The translations under genes were made by a program, and so were the position numbers. A DNA stretch of 64,000 nt from Fusobacterium mortiferum (GTDB lineage: Bacteria; Fusobacteriota; Fusobacteriia; Fusobacteriales; Fusobacteriaceae): the NCBI RefSeq assembly GCF_016900045.1, contig NZ_JACSNP010000006.1, forward strand, positions 1 to 64,000. The letters are read 5' to 3'. Shown one piece after another: positions 41,801 to 52,238 of the stretch; position 1 is the first letter of the stretch, and every line of letters starts with the position of its first letter. The notes beneath the pieces were generated by a model. That model saw nothing but the letters and a program-made list of their open reading frames with translations. It was not told the DNA's origin and did not search any database.

Positions 41801-42328
41801 TTGGAAACTGCTATTATTCATGAGAGAACTTGTCTTATATGTAGAGAGAAAAAAGAGAAGAAGGATCTATTTAGACTGGTAAAACAGGGTGAAGATAAGT
41901 ATAGTTTTGATGAAAAACAAAGGGCACAAAGTAGAGGATACTATGTTTGTAAATCTCATGAGTGCTTAAAGAGATTAGCTAAGCATAAAAAAATAAAAAT
42001 GAGTACAGATGATTTAATGAAAATGTTAAATCTATTGAAAAAAGGTGAAAAGGACTATTTAAATATTTTGAAGGCAATGAAAAATTCACAGGCTTTGTCT
42101 TTTGGAATGAATATGGTTTTAGAAGATATTGAACATACACATTTTTTAGTCTTAGCAGAGGATATAAGCGAAAAAAATGAGAGAAAGCTACTAACTAAAG
42201 CGAAAGAGTTAAATATAAAATTTGTGTATTTTGGTAGTAAAAATCAACTTGGTGAAGTCTTTGGTAAAGATGAAGTTAGTGTAATTGCTGTAAAAAGTAA
42301 GAAGATGGCCCGTGGACTCATAGATTAA
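41801..42328 (+). CDS. YlxR (DUF448) fused to an L7Ae-type RNA-binding domain
   Basis: Two small proteins encoded separately in Bacillus (ylxR and ylxQ) appear as one 175-residue chain. Residues 1-80 carry the YlxR pattern ERTCLICREKKEKKDLFRLV and RGYYVCKSHECLKR; residues 85-175 resemble the L7Ae/L30e fold (LVLAEDISEKNERKLLTKAKELNI...VIAVKSKKMARGL). It probably binds RNA. Start is TTG, overlapped by an RBS inside the nusA 3' end. Located between nusA and infB as expected. Confidence 0.87.
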   Translation: METAIIHERTCLICREKKEKKDLFRLVKQGEDKYSFDEKQRAQSRGYYVCKSHECLKRLAKHKKIKMSTDDLMKMLNLLKKGEKDYLNILKAMKNSQALSFGMNMVLEDIEHTHFLVLAEDISEKNERKLLTKAKELNIKFVYFGSKNQLGEVFGKDEVSVIAVKSKKMARGLID

Positions 42329-42351
42329 CCTATAATTTAGGAGGTATCTTA

Positions 42352-44532
42352 ATGAAAAAGAGAGTACATGAGTTAGCAAAAGAGTATGGAATGAATAGTA
42401 AAGATTTTTTAAATTTACTAAGAGATGAGATAAATTTGGATGTTGCATCGAACCTTTCTGGTTTAGATGATAGTGATGTTGAGAGGGTAAAAGAGTATTT
42501 TGAAAATATGACTGCCCCAAAAGAGATTGTGAAAGAGGAAAAAGGAGTAGCTTTGAATAAGAAACTTTTAGAAGAAGATGAAATTTTTGAAGAGGAAATG
42601 ACTTCAAGAAAAGGAAAGAAAAATAACAAAAAACATGTAAACAAAAAAGAATCATTTGATGGAAATGATGAAGAGAAAAGTAAAAAAAATAAAAAGAAAA
42701 AAGGTAGAAGAACAGATTTCGTTATGAAAACTGTTGAAGCAGCAGGATCTGAAACTATCGAAGAAGATGGAATGAAAATAATTAAAATAAGAGGAGAGAT
42801 AACTCTTGGAGATTTTGCTGAAAGATTAGGAGTATCAAGCTCAGAAATAATAAAGAAACTTTTCTTAAAAGGACAGATGTTAACAATAAATAGTCCTCTA
42901 TCAATAGAAACAGTAGAAGAGATAGCTATGGACTATGATGCGTTAGTAGAACAAGAGGAAGAGATAGAATTAGAGTTTGGAGAAAAATTTGCTCTTGAAG
43001 TAGAGGATAGAGAGGAAGATTTACAAGAGAGACCACCTGTAATTACAATTATGGGACACGTTGACCATGGAAAAACATCTTTACTTGATGCTATCAGAGC
43101 AAGTAATGTAGTTGATGGAGAAGCTGGAGGAATCACTCAAAAAATAGGAGCTTATCAAATAGTTAAAAATGGAAAGAAAATAACTTTCGTAGATACTCCT
43201 GGACACGAAGCTTTTACGGATATGAGAGCAAGAGGAGCGCAAGTAACTGATATAGCTATATTAGTTGTTGCTGCAGATGATGGAGTAATGCCTCAAACAA
43301 TAGAAGCATTATCACATGCTAAAGCAGCAAATGTACCAATAATTGTAGCTGTAAATAAAATAGATAAACCAGAAGCTAACCCAATGAGAGTAAAACAAGA
43401 GCTAATGGAACATGGACTTGTTTCAGTAGAATGGGGAGGAGAAACTGAGTTTGTAGAGGTATCAGCTAAACAAAAATTACATTTAGATGATCTTTTAGAT
43501 ACAATATTAATAACAGCTGAAATATTAGAGTTAAAAGCTAACCCTAAGAAAAGAGCTAAAGGGGTAGTATTAGAGTCAAGACTTGACCCTAAAGTAGGAC
43601 CAATAGCAGATATACTTGTTCAAGAGGGAACATTAAAAATAGGAGATGTAATAGTAGCTGGAGAAACTTATGGAAAAGTAAGAGCTCTAGTAAACGATAG
43701 AGGAGAGAGAGTTGATAGAGTAGAACTTTCTCAACCAGCTGAAATAATTGGATTTAACCAAGTACCTCAAGCTGGAGATACTATGTATGTAATCCAAAAT
43801 GAACAACATGCAAAAAGAATTGTAGAAGAGGTAGCTAAAGAGAGAAAATTATCTGAAATAAGTAAGAAAACTATAACTCTTGAGTCTCTATCTGAGCAAT
43901 TTGATAATGAAAATTTAAAAGAGTTAAATCTTGTATTAAGAGCAGATTCTAGAGGTTCGGTAGATGCTTTAAGAGAATCTTTATTAAAACTTTCAACTAA
44001 TGAAGTTGCAGTAAATATTATTCAAGCTGCATCAGGGGCTATTACAGAAAGTGACGTAAAACTTGCAGAGGTATCTAATGCAATCATAATAGGATTTAAT
44101 GTAAGACCTACGACAAAAGCTATCAAAGAAGCAGAAGCTAATGGAGTAGAGATTAGAACTTCTAACATAATTTACCACATTACTGAGGATATAGAAAAAG
44201 CTCTAACTGGTATGCTAGATCCAGAATACAGAGAGATCTATTTAGGAAGAATTGAGATCAAAAAAGTGTTTAAAGTTTCTAAAGTTGGAAATGTTGCTGG
44301 TTGTGTAGTTGTTGACGGAAAAGTAAGAAATGACGCTAACATCAGATTACTTAGAAATGGAATCGTAATGTACGAAGGAAAACTTGCATCACTTAAGAGA
44401 TTTAAAGATGATGCAAAAGAGGTTGTTGCAGGTCAAGAGTGTGGACTTGGAATTGAAAACTTTAATGATATCAAAGATGGAGATATAGTAGAAGCTTTCG
44501 AAATGCAAGAGGTAAAAAGAACTCTAAAATAA
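42352..44532 (+). CDS. infB: Translation initiation factor IF-2
   Basis: GTPase that places initiator tRNA on the 30S subunit. The 726 residues start with an IF2N domain (1-55), then a lysine-rich linker (85-120), a second IF2N domain (about 140-200), and the G domain with G1 GHVDHGKT (235-242), G3 DTPGHEAF and G4 NKID, followed by domains II-IV. The linker is short compared with E. coli. Strong AGGAGG upstream; 23 nt after the YlxR fusion gene. Confidence 0.98.
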   Translation: MKKRVHELAKEYGMNSKDFLNLLRDEINLDVASNLSGLDDSDVERVKEYFENMTAPKEIVKEEKGVALNKKLLEEDEIFEEEMTSRKGKKNNKKHVNKKESFDGNDEEKSKKNKKKKGRRTDFVMKTVEAAGSETIEEDGMKIIKIRGEITLGDFAERLGVSSSEIIKKLFLKGQMLTINSPLSIETVEEIAMDYDALVEQEEEIELEFGEKFALEVEDREEDLQERPPVITIMGHVDHGKTSLLDAIRASNVVDGEAGGITQKIGAYQIVKNGKKITFVDTPGHEAFTDMRARGAQVTDIAILVVAADDGVMPQTIEALSHAKAANVPIIVAVNKIDKPEANPMRVKQELMEHGLVSVEWGGETEFVEVSAKQKLHLDDLLDTILITAEILELKANPKKRAKGVVLESRLDPKVGPIADILVQEGTLKIGDVIVAGETYGKVRALVNDRGERVDRVELSQPAEIIGFNQVPQAGDTMYVIQNEQHAKRIVEEVAKERKLSEISKKTITLESLSEQFDNENLKELNLVLRADSRGSVDALRESLLKLSTNEVAVNIIQAASGAITESDVKLAEVSNAIIIGFNVRPTTKAIKEAEANGVEIRTSNIIYHITEDIEKALTGMLDPEYREIYLGRIEIKKVFKVSKVGNVAGCVVVDGKVRNDANIRLLRNGIVMYEGKLASLKRFKDDAKEVVAGQECGLGIENFNDIKDGDIVEAFEMQEVKRTLK

Positions 44533-44561
44533 TCTTTAAGATATGAAGGAGTGACTATTTT

Positions 44562-44924
44562 ATGAAAAGACAAAGATTAGCAGGAATAGAAAAAGAGATG
44601 AGTAGAGTAATATCTCAAGTTCTATTTGAAGAGATAAAAAATCCTAAAATAAGAGGATTGGTTTCTGTTACAAATATAAGAGTAACAGAGGATTTAAAAT
44701 TTGCAGATGTATACTTTAGTATAATGTCTGGACAGATGAATGGTGAAAAAGCAGTTGATAAAGAAACTGTTTTAGAAGGATTAAATCAAATAAAAGGGTA
44801 TCTAAGAAAAAGAGTAGCTGAAGAAATAGAGATAAGATATATACCAGAAATAAGAGTTAAACTAGATGATTCTATTGAGCATGCAATAAAAATATCAAAA
44901 CTTTTAAATGACTTAAAAGGATAG
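44562..44924 (+). CDS. rbfA: Ribosome-binding factor A
   Basis: KH-fold 30S maturation factor. The 120 residues match the family: RLAGIEKEMSRVISQVLFEEIKNPKIRGLVSVT, then DLKFADVYFSIM, and RYIPEIRVKLDDSIEHAIKI at the C-terminus. It follows infB by 29 nt and precedes recJ by 7 nt. Confidence 0.96.
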   Translation: MKRQRLAGIEKEMSRVISQVLFEEIKNPKIRGLVSVTNIRVTEDLKFADVYFSIMSGQMNGEKAVDKETVLEGLNQIKGYLRKRVAEEIEIRYIPEIRVKLDDSIEHAIKISKLLNDLKG

Positions 44925-44931
44925 TGATATA

Positions 44932-46650
44932 ATGCAATGGGAATATAGTTCACTACCTCAATCTCTAATTGATACTAAAGCTATACAATGGAAAAAAGAT
45001 AAACTACTAACTACCTTATTATTAAATAGAGGATTTTCAGATGAAAAAGGTGTTGATGAATTTATTAATCCTAAAATTTCTGATTTTAGAGATCCTTTTA
45101 AGTTTGAAAAAATGACAAGTGTAGTAGATAAAATATTGGAAAAAAGAGAAAAAAAAGAAAAAATATTTATCTATGGAGATTATGATGTTGATGGTATCAC
45201 AGCAGCAGTTTTTTTAGTAAAGGTATTTAGTGAGATAGGAATAGAAGTAGATTACTATATCCCTAATAGGATGGAAGAGGGATATGGCTTGGACAAAAAA
45301 GCCATAGACTTCATGAAAAAAAGAGGCTGTAAATTAGTAATAACAGTAGATACAGGCGTAAACTCTATAGAGGATGTAAGATACGCTGAAAGTTTAGGAA
45401 TAGATGTAATTGTAACTGATCATCACAAATCTACTAAGGATAAGGAGGATGATGAGTTACTTTTACTGAATCCAAAACTGAGTGAAACTTATGAGTTTAA
45501 GTATTTATCTGGAGCTGGTGTTGCTTTGAAAGTAGCACAGGGTGTATATAAAAAATTAAATGCTGATAAAGAAAAGCTATATCAATATATGGATATAGTA
45601 ATGATAGGAACTGTAGCAGATGTTGTTCCGATGGTTGATGAAAATAGAATAATAATAAAAGAGGGATTAAAGGTCCTTAGAAATACAAAAGTTAAGGGCT
45701 TAATGTATCTTTTAAAATATTTAAAATTTCAAAATAAGGAAATAAATACAACAGATGTAAGTTACTTTATCTCTCCACTTATTAATTCTTTGGGAAGAAT
45801 TGGTATATCTAAAATGGGAGCTGATTTCTTTTTAAAAAATGATGAATTTGAAATATATAACATCATTGAGGAGATGAAAAAATCTAATAAAAAAAGAAGA
45901 GAATTAGAAAAAGCTATATATGAAGAGGCTGACCATAAAATAAAAAAAATGGATAAAAAAAGTTTGAGATGTGCTTTTTTATATTCTAAAAAATGGCATC
46001 CTGGAGTAATCGGTGTTGTATCATCAAGGCTTAGTGTAAAGTATAATATGCCAATAGCTTTAGTAGCGTTAAGAGATAATATTGGAAAAGCTTCATGTAG
46101 AAGTATAAAAGGTGTCAGTGTATTTAATATTTTTCATACTATGAGAGATAAGCTTGTGCGTTTTGGAGGACATGACTTAGCCTCTGGATTTATAGTTAAA
46201 CAGGAAAATCTTAAAGATGTTGAAAGAATATTTAAAGAGAATATTGATGAGATAAAGGCTGAACAAGAGAAAAAAGCTTTAAAGATAGATATGGAACTAC
46301 CAGTTGAACAGGTAGATAATAGAGTATTTGAAGCAATGGAGAGTTTAGCACCATTTGGATTAGATAATCCTCACCCACTTTTTATAGACAAAAATCTTTC
46401 TTTTGACCATATTAAAAAGTTTGGAGTTAATGATAGACATTTTAATGGAATTATCAAGAAAAATGGAAGAGGTTATCATATGGTAGCCTTTGATATGGGA
46501 CATAAGATAAATGAGTTAGAAGCAAAAATACAAAAATTTGATATAGTATATTATCCAGAAAAGGTTATATATAAAGGTGAAGAGATTATCCAAATAAGGA
46601 TAAAAGATATAAAAATAAAAGATGATTTCTATGAAATTTTTACTAAATAG
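44932..46650 (+). CDS. recJ: Single-stranded-DNA-specific exonuclease RecJ
   Basis: 5'-3' exonuclease of recombination and repair, DHH superfamily. Catalytic motifs are visible: IYGDYDVDGITAAV, ITVDTGVNS and VTDHHKS in the DHH domain, GTVADVVPM, and RFGGHDLASGF in DHHA1. At 572 residues it is typical for a compact RecJ with a C-terminal OB fold. It begins 7 nt after rbfA, so it belongs to the infB operon. Confidence 0.96.
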   Translation: MQWEYSSLPQSLIDTKAIQWKKDKLLTTLLLNRGFSDEKGVDEFINPKISDFRDPFKFEKMTSVVDKILEKREKKEKIFIYGDYDVDGITAAVFLVKVFSEIGIEVDYYIPNRMEEGYGLDKKAIDFMKKRGCKLVITVDTGVNSIEDVRYAESLGIDVIVTDHHKSTKDKEDDELLLLNPKLSETYEFKYLSGAGVALKVAQGVYKKLNADKEKLYQYMDIVMIGTVADVVPMVDENRIIIKEGLKVLRNTKVKGLMYLLKYLKFQNKEINTTDVSYFISPLINSLGRIGISKMGADFFLKNDEFEIYNIIEEMKKSNKKRRELEKAIYEEADHKIKKMDKKSLRCAFLYSKKWHPGVIGVVSSRLSVKYNMPIALVALRDNIGKASCRSIKGVSVFNIFHTMRDKLVRFGGHDLASGFIVKQENLKDVERIFKENIDEIKAEQEKKALKIDMELPVEQVDNRVFEAMESLAPFGLDNPHPLFIDKNLSFDHIKKFGVNDRHFNGIIKKNGRGYHMVAFDMGHKINELEAKIQKFDIVYYPEKVIYKGEEIIQIRIKDIKIKDDFYEIFTK

Positions 46651-46665
46651 ATTTAAGGAGGAAAA

Positions 46666-47952
46666 ATGAAACACGAATTAAAAAAAATTGCAAACTCTGC
46701 AGTTGAGATCAAAATTTGTCTTACTGCTGAAGAAGTAAAACCAGTTAAAGAAGAGGTTTTAAAACAACTATCTAAAAAGGTAGAAGTACCTGGATTCAGA
46801 AAAGGACATGTACCTGTAAGTACTGTAGAAACTCAATTTAAAGATGCAGTAAAAGAAGAAGTAACAGATAAAGTATTACATAAATATTATGAAGAAGTAA
46901 TAAAAGCTGAAAATATTATGCCTATCAGCTATATTAACAGTGTAAAATCTAACTTAGGAGAAGAGTTCGACGTAACTTTCACAGTAGATGTATATCCAGA
47001 AGTAACTTTAGGAGAATATAAAGGATTAGAAGTTGAAAAAGAAACTTTCGAAATGACTCCAGAAAAATTAGATGCTGAAATAACTATGATGGTAAACAGC
47101 AAATCTAGATTAGAAGAAACAGAACCTGGATACAAAGCTCAAATGGGAGATACAGTAGATTTAGCATTTGAAGGATTTGTAGATGGTGTAGCATTCGAAG
47201 GTGGAAAATCAGACTCTCACGTATTAAAATTAGGATCTAAAATGTTCATAGATACTTTTGAAGATCAATTAGTAGGATATGAAGCTGGACAAGAGGGAGA
47301 AGTAAATGTAACTTTCCCAGCTGAGTATCACGCAGCTAATTTAGCTGGAAAACCTGCTGTATTCAAAGTAAAAGTAAACAGCATAAAAAAATTAGTAACT
47401 CCTGAATTAAACGATGAGTTAGCAAAAGAGTTTGGATTTGAAAATGTTGCAGATATGAAAGCTAAAACAGAAGAAAGAATCAAAACAAGAGAAGAAGAAA
47501 GAGTAAAAAATCAGTACATTGGAAAGTTATTAGATAAAGTTTCATCAACAAGTACTGTAGAAGTACCAGTATCTATGATAGCTAATGAAGTAAGAGCTAG
47601 AATAGCTGAAATGGAACAACAATTAGCAGCTCAAGGTATCGGATTCGATATGTATATGCAAATGACAGGAATGAACAGAGCTAAATTAGAAGCTCAAATA
47701 GCTCCAATGGCAGCTGCAAAAGTAAAAGCTGATTTAATACTTGAAGCAATAGCAAAAGCTGAAGGAATAGAAGTTTCAGAAGATGAAATAAAAGAAAAAA
47801 TGACTGAAATAGCTAAAATGTATGGAATGGATTTAGCTAAATTAGAAGAGGAATTAAATAAGCATAAAAACTATGATAACTTCAGAATGACAGTTAAAGG
47901 TGAATGCTTAATGCAAAAAGCTATTGATGTAATAGTAAATAATGCAAAATAG
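46666..47952 (+). CDS. tig: Trigger factor (ribosome-associated chaperone and prolyl isomerase)
   Basis: Binds nascent chains at the ribosome exit. The 428 residues show the N-terminal ribosome-binding signature VPGFRKGHVP (the GFRxGxxP motif), the central FKBP domain (about 150-245, GDTVDLAFEGFVDGVAFEGG) and the helical C-terminal chaperone arms. Separated from recJ by 15 nt and from clpP by a long perfect palindrome. The tig-clpP-clpX-lon order is widely conserved. Confidence 0.98.
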   Translation: MKHELKKIANSAVEIKICLTAEEVKPVKEEVLKQLSKKVEVPGFRKGHVPVSTVETQFKDAVKEEVTDKVLHKYYEEVIKAENIMPISYINSVKSNLGEEFDVTFTVDVYPEVTLGEYKGLEVEKETFEMTPEKLDAEITMMVNSKSRLEETEPGYKAQMGDTVDLAFEGFVDGVAFEGGKSDSHVLKLGSKMFIDTFEDQLVGYEAGQEGEVNVTFPAEYHAANLAGKPAVFKVKVNSIKKLVTPELNDELAKEFGFENVADMKAKTEERIKTREEERVKNQYIGKLLDKVSSTSTVEVPVSMIANEVRARIAEMEQQLAAQGIGFDMYMQMTGMNRAKLEAQIAPMAAAKVKADLILEAIAKAEGIEVSEDEIKEKMTEIAKMYGMDLAKLEEELNKHKNYDNFRMTVKGECLMQKAIDVIVNNAK

Positions 47953-47961
47953 TTATTAAAA

Positions 47962-47991
47962 GTATAGGAAGCAGAATTCTGCTTCCTATAC
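47962..47991. terminator. Perfect 30-bp palindrome between tig and clpP
   Basis: GTATAGGAAGCAG and its complement CTGCTTCCTATAC meet around a central AATT, giving a perfect 30-bp dyad. As RNA it makes a 13-bp hairpin with a 4-nt loop. There is no following U tract on either strand, so it may be a weak or factor-dependent terminator or an mRNA-stabilising stem. Confidence 0.55.
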
Positions 47992-48072
47992 CCTTAAAAT
48001 AATCTAGATTTTTTAAGTAAATAATTGAGAAGTATAAAGATATTTTTGAATTATTTATTTAAGGAGGTAGAT

Positions 48073-48648
48073 ATGTATAATCCAACTGTTATAGAGAATA
48101 ATGGTAGGTCAGAGAGAGCCTACGATATATATTCAAGATTACTAAAAGATAGAATAATATTTTTGGGTACAGAGATAGATGATAATGTTGCCAATGCAAT
48201 AGTGGCTCAACTTCTATTTTTAGAAGCTGAAGATCCAGAGAAGGATATAATCATGTATATAAATAGTCCTGGAGGAGTAGTAACTGCGGGAATGGCAATA
48301 TATGATACTATGAACTATATTAAACCAGATGTACAAACTGTATGTATAGGTCAAGCAGCAAGTATGGGAGCACTTCTTCTATCAGCTGGAGCAAAGGGAA
48401 AAAGATTTGCATTAGAGCACTCTAGAATTATGATACACCAACCATTAGGAGGGGCTAGAGGACAAGCTACAGATATAGAGATACAAGCTAAAGAGATTTT
48501 AAGAATGAAAGAGATGCTATCCCAAATTTTAGCTGATGTAAGTGGAAAATCAGTTGAAGAGATTTTAAGAGATACTGAAAGAGATAACTATATGTCAGCT
48601 CAGGAGGCAGTAGAATATGGTTTAATAGACCAAGTATTTAAGAAGTAG
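48073..48648 (+). CDS. clpP: ATP-dependent Clp protease proteolytic subunit
   Basis: Serine peptidase that forms the two-ring Clp chamber. Starting at ATG 48073, preceded by AGGAGG, the protein has 191 residues, and the catalytic triad falls at Ser97 ([11 protein letters not shown]), His122 (RIMIHQP) and Asp171, the same numbers as mature E. coli ClpP. An upstream in-frame start would add 16 residues without a suitable RBS and is rejected. clpX follows 14 nt later. Confidence 0.97.
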   Translation: MYNPTVIENNGRSERAYDIYSRLLKDRIIFLGTEIDDNVANAIVAQLLFLEAEDPEKDIIMYINSPGGVVTAGMAIYDTMNYIKPDVQTVCIGQAASMGALLLSAGAKGKRFALEHSRIMIHQPLGGARGQATDIEIQAKEILRMKEMLSQILADVSGKSVEEILRDTERDNYMSAQEAVEYGLIDQVFKK

Positions 48649-48662
48649 AAAGGAGAAAAAAG

Positions 48663-49901
48663 ATGAGTAAAAGAGCTAGATGTTCTTTCTGCGGAAGTAG
48701 TGAAAATGAGGTTTCAAAGCTATTTAGTGGAATAGATGGAGCACTTATATGTGATAGATGTATAGAAAGTTGCTTTAATATACTGGAATTATCAAAGGAG
48801 CATGTAAAAGTGGCTCTTCCAGGTGAGTTATCAGAGGAAACTTTACTTACACCAAAAGAGATAAAAGAGAGATTAGATGAGTATGTAATAGGGCAAGATG
48901 AGACAAAAAAAATACTTGCAGTAGCTGTTTACAACCACTATAAAAGAATTTTAGATAATGCAGAGAGAACAGATGAGAATGCAGTAGAATTACAAAAATC
49001 AAATGTTTTATTAATAGGGCCTACTGGGTCTGGAAAAACTCTTCTTGCTCAGACTTTAGCAAGAAGTTTAAAAGTTCCTTTTGCAATAGCTGATGCGACA
49101 ACATTAACTGAAGCTGGTTATGTAGGAGATGACGTAGAGAATGTACTAGTAAGACTTTTACAAGCAGCGGATTATGATGTTGAGGCAGCAGAGAAGGGAA
49201 TAATCTACATAGATGAGATAGATAAAATTGCTAGAAAATCAGAAAATGTTTCTATAACAAGAGATGTATCTGGTGAAGGAGTTCAACAAGCTTTATTGAA
49301 AATAATAGAGGGAACTAAATCACAAGTTCCACCTCAAGGTGGAAGAAAACATCCAAATCAAGAGCTAATAGAGATAGATACAAGTAATATCCTATTTATT
49401 GTAGGAGGAGCTTTTGAGGGATTAGAAAAAGTTATAAAATCTAGAACAAATAAAAAAGTTATAGGATTTGGTGCAGAAATATCTAAAGAAAAAGAGGAGA
49501 GAGTAGGAGAAGTATTTGCTAAAGTTTTACCTGAAGATTTAGTAAGACAAGGGATTATTCCAGAGCTTGTAGGAAGATTACCTATAATAACTACACTTCA
49601 AGATTTAGATGAAGAAGCATTAATTAAAATTTTAACAGAACCTAAAAATGCAATTATCAAACAGTATAAAAAACTATTTGATATAGAGGGAGTAGAATTA
49701 GAGTTTACACCAGAAGCATTAAGAAAGATAGCTAAACTTGCATTGGAAAGAAGAATAGGTGCTAGAGGACTAAGAGCTATAATAGAGCAAACAATGTTAG
49801 AGTTAATGTATGAAGTACCATCAGATGAAACTATTCAAAAGGTAGTAATAGGAGAGGAAGCAGTTCTTGATTCAAGTAAAGCTATTCTAGAAAAAGAATA
49901 G
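48663..49901 (+). CDS. clpX: Clp protease ATP-binding subunit ClpX
   Basis: AAA+ unfoldase that feeds ClpP. The 412 residues begin with a zinc-binding domain (Cys7, Cys10, Cys30, Cys33), followed by Walker A GPTGSGKT, Walker [11 protein letters not shown], the RKH-type pore segment in [11 protein letters not shown] and sensor-2 region [11 protein letters not shown]. The ClpP-contacting loop IGF is seen in KKVIGFGAE. Sits between clpP and lon. Confidence 0.98.
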   Translation: MSKRARCSFCGSSENEVSKLFSGIDGALICDRCIESCFNILELSKEHVKVALPGELSEETLLTPKEIKERLDEYVIGQDETKKILAVAVYNHYKRILDNAERTDENAVELQKSNVLLIGPTGSGKTLLAQTLARSLKVPFAIADATTLTEAGYVGDDVENVLVRLLQAADYDVEAAEKGIIYIDEIDKIARKSENVSITRDVSGEGVQQALLKIIEGTKSQVPPQGGRKHPNQELIEIDTSNILFIVGGAFEGLEKVIKSRTNKKVIGFGAEISKEKEERVGEVFAKVLPEDLVRQGIIPELVGRLPIITTLQDLDEEALIKILTEPKNAIIKQYKKLFDIEGVELEFTPEALRKIAKLALERRIGARGLRAIIEQTMLELMYEVPSDETIQKVVIGEEAVLDSSKAILEKE

Positions 49902-49916
49902 ATGGAGGGACAACTA

Positions 49917-52223
49917 ATGAGTAAAACATTCTTTTTACCTACTAGGGATCTTATAATATTTCCAGGGATAGTAACCCCTCTTTATGTAGGTAGACTAAAA
50001 AGTATTAATACGCTAGAAGCAGCAGTAAGTACAAAGGGAAAACTTGTACTTGGAATGCAAAAAGATGCTTCTAAAGAGGAACCAGATTTATCGAAGGATA
50101 TAAATAACATTGGTGTTGTTGCTAATATATTACAAATAGTAAAGATGCCAAATAATAATATTAAAGTATTAGTAGAAGCTGAAGATAGAGTAGAGATTGA
50201 GAGTGCTACTATTGAAGAGGATATATATAAAGCAGAGTATAAAGTACTAAAATGTACAAACGGAACAACAAAAGAGGCTGAGGCTATTTATAGAAAAGTT
50301 TTAGGAGTATTTGAAAAATATGTTGGAATAACAGGAAAAGTATCCTCAGAACTTTTAGTAAACTTAAAAGGGATAAAAAATGTAAATAGTGCTATGGATA
50401 TTATATCTGCAAATCTTCCTTTAAAAAGTGATAAGAAACAGGAGCTTTTAGAAGTTTTAGATGTTAGTGAAAGAGGGATAAAGATACTAGAGCTTTTAAC
50501 TACAGAGATGGAGATAGCTTCTCTTGAGAAAAAAATTGATGATAAAGTAAAGGCAAAGATGAATGAAGCTCAAAAGAATTACTTTATAAAAGAGAAAATC
50601 AATGCTATGAAAGAAGAGTTAGGCGACTATTCTCAAGATGATGATATACTTGAATTAGTAGAGAAAGTAAAGAAGGCAAAGTTACCTAAAGATGTTAAGG
50701 CTAAAATAGATAGTGAGATGAAGAAGTTATCTAAGATGCCACCATTCTCTGCCGAAGCTACAGTATCAAGAAACTATATTGAAACTATAATAGAGCTTCC
50801 TTGGGATAAAACAACAAAGGATATAGTTGATCTAAAAAAAGCTAGTGAAATATTAGAGAGAGATCACTATGGATTAAAGGATGCAAAAAATAAAGTGTTG
50901 GATTTCTTAGCAGTTAAGAAATTAAATCCTAATATGAAAGGAAGTATCCTTTGTCTTGCAGGACCACCAGGAATAGGGAAAACATCTCTTGTTAGATCAA
51001 TAGCTGATGCCATGGGAAGAAAATTTGTAAGAGTATCTCTTGGTGGAGTAAGAGATGAAGCTGAGATAAGAGGTCATAGAAGAACTTATATAGGATCTAT
51101 GCCTGGAAAATTAATTAAAGCTATAAAAGAAGCTGGAACAAAAAATCCAGTTATATTATTAGATGAAATTGATAAAATGTCTAATGATTATAAAGGAGAT
51201 CCATCTTCAGCTATGCTAGAGGTTCTAGATCCAGAGCAAAATAGCCATTTTGAAGATCACTATGTAGATATGCCATTTGATTTATCAAAGGTATTCTTTG
51301 TGGCGACTGCTAATGATTTAAGAACAATATCAGCACCTTTAAGAGATAGAATGGAGATAGTAAATATATCTTCTTACACAGAGTTTGAAAAATTACATAT
51401 AGCTAAGAACTACTTAATTAAGCAAGCTAAAGAGGAAAATGGTCTTAAAAATGTAGAACTTTCTCTATCTGATAATGTAATTTTAAAAATTATAGATGAG
51501 TATACAAGAGAAGCTGGAGTTAGAAATCTAAAAAGAGAGATTATCACTCTATGTAGAAAAGCTGCTAGAGAGGTTGTAGAGGATAAAAAGAAAAAAATAG
51601 TTGTTAAGACAAATACTCTTGAAAAATATTTAGGAAAACCTAAATTTAGACCTGAGAAACAAAAAGAGAAAGAACCTAAAGTTGGAGTTGTAAATGGACT
51701 TGCATGGACAGCTGTAGGAGGAGTAACTTTAGAAGTTCAAGGAGTTGCTATCCCAGGAAAAGGAGAGATCTCTTTAACAGGAACTTTAGGAAATGTTATG
51801 AAGGAATCTGCTCAAGTTGCTTACACTTTTGTTAAAGCAAATATAGATAAATATAAGCCACTTCAAGAGGATTTCTTTGAGAAAAAAGCAATTCACTTAC
51901 ACTTCCCAGAGGGAGCTACACCAAAAGATGGTCCATCAGCAGGAATAACTATAACTTCTGCTATAATATCTGTGCTTACTGGTAGAAAGATAAGACAAGA
52001 TATAGCTATGACTGGAGAGATTACAATTACAGGAGAGGTTCTAGCTATTGGAGGAGTTAAGGAGAAGGTTATAGGAGCTCACAGAGCAGGTATAAAAGAG
52101 GTAATCCTACCTGAAGATAATAGAATAGATAAAGATGAAATTCCAGCAGAGATAGCAAAAGAGATGAAAATACATTTTGCTACTACTTATGAAGATGTAG
52201 AAAAGCTAGTTTTTGCTGAATAG
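49917..52223 (+). CDS. lon: ATP-dependent protease Lon
   Basis: AAA+ serine protease of protein quality control. From ATG 49917 it has 768 residues: LON substrate domain (about 1-195), AAA+ module with Walker A GPPGIGKTS and Walker B VILLDEIDK, and the protease domain with catalytic Ser in PKDGPSAGIT and Lys in GGVKEKVIGAHRAG. The ATG at 49902 is rejected because its following GGAGGG serves as the RBS for 49917. It follows clpX directly. Confidence 0.97.
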   Translation: MSKTFFLPTRDLIIFPGIVTPLYVGRLKSINTLEAAVSTKGKLVLGMQKDASKEEPDLSKDINNIGVVANILQIVKMPNNNIKVLVEAEDRVEIESATIEEDIYKAEYKVLKCTNGTTKEAEAIYRKVLGVFEKYVGITGKVSSELLVNLKGIKNVNSAMDIISANLPLKSDKKQELLEVLDVSERGIKILELLTTEMEIASLEKKIDDKVKAKMNEAQKNYFIKEKINAMKEELGDYSQDDDILELVEKVKKAKLPKDVKAKIDSEMKKLSKMPPFSAEATVSRNYIETIIELPWDKTTKDIVDLKKASEILERDHYGLKDAKNKVLDFLAVKKLNPNMKGSILCLAGPPGIGKTSLVRSIADAMGRKFVRVSLGGVRDEAEIRGHRRTYIGSMPGKLIKAIKEAGTKNPVILLDEIDKMSNDYKGDPSSAMLEVLDPEQNSHFEDHYVDMPFDLSKVFFVATANDLRTISAPLRDRMEIVNISSYTEFEKLHIAKNYLIKQAKEENGLKNVELSLSDNVILKIIDEYTREAGVRNLKREIITLCRKAAREVVEDKKKKIVVKTNTLEKYLGKPKFRPEKQKEKEPKVGVVNGLAWTAVGGVTLEVQGVAIPGKGEISLTGTLGNVMKESAQVAYTFVKANIDKYKPLQEDFFEKKAIHLHFPEGATPKDGPSAGITITSAIISVLTGRKIRQDIAMTGEITITGEVLAIGGVKEKVIGAHRAGIKEVILPEDNRIDKDEIPAEIAKEMKIHFATTYEDVEKLVFAE

Positions 52224-52238
52224 TGAGTGTGAGAGATT

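Noticed and set aside
48025-48072. Upstream start for clpP
   Set aside because: No RBS at 48025, whereas AGGAGG precedes ATG 48073 and gives the canonical triad numbering.
49902-49916. Upstream ATG for lon
   Set aside because: The first codons contain the GGAGGG that serves as RBS for ATG 49917.
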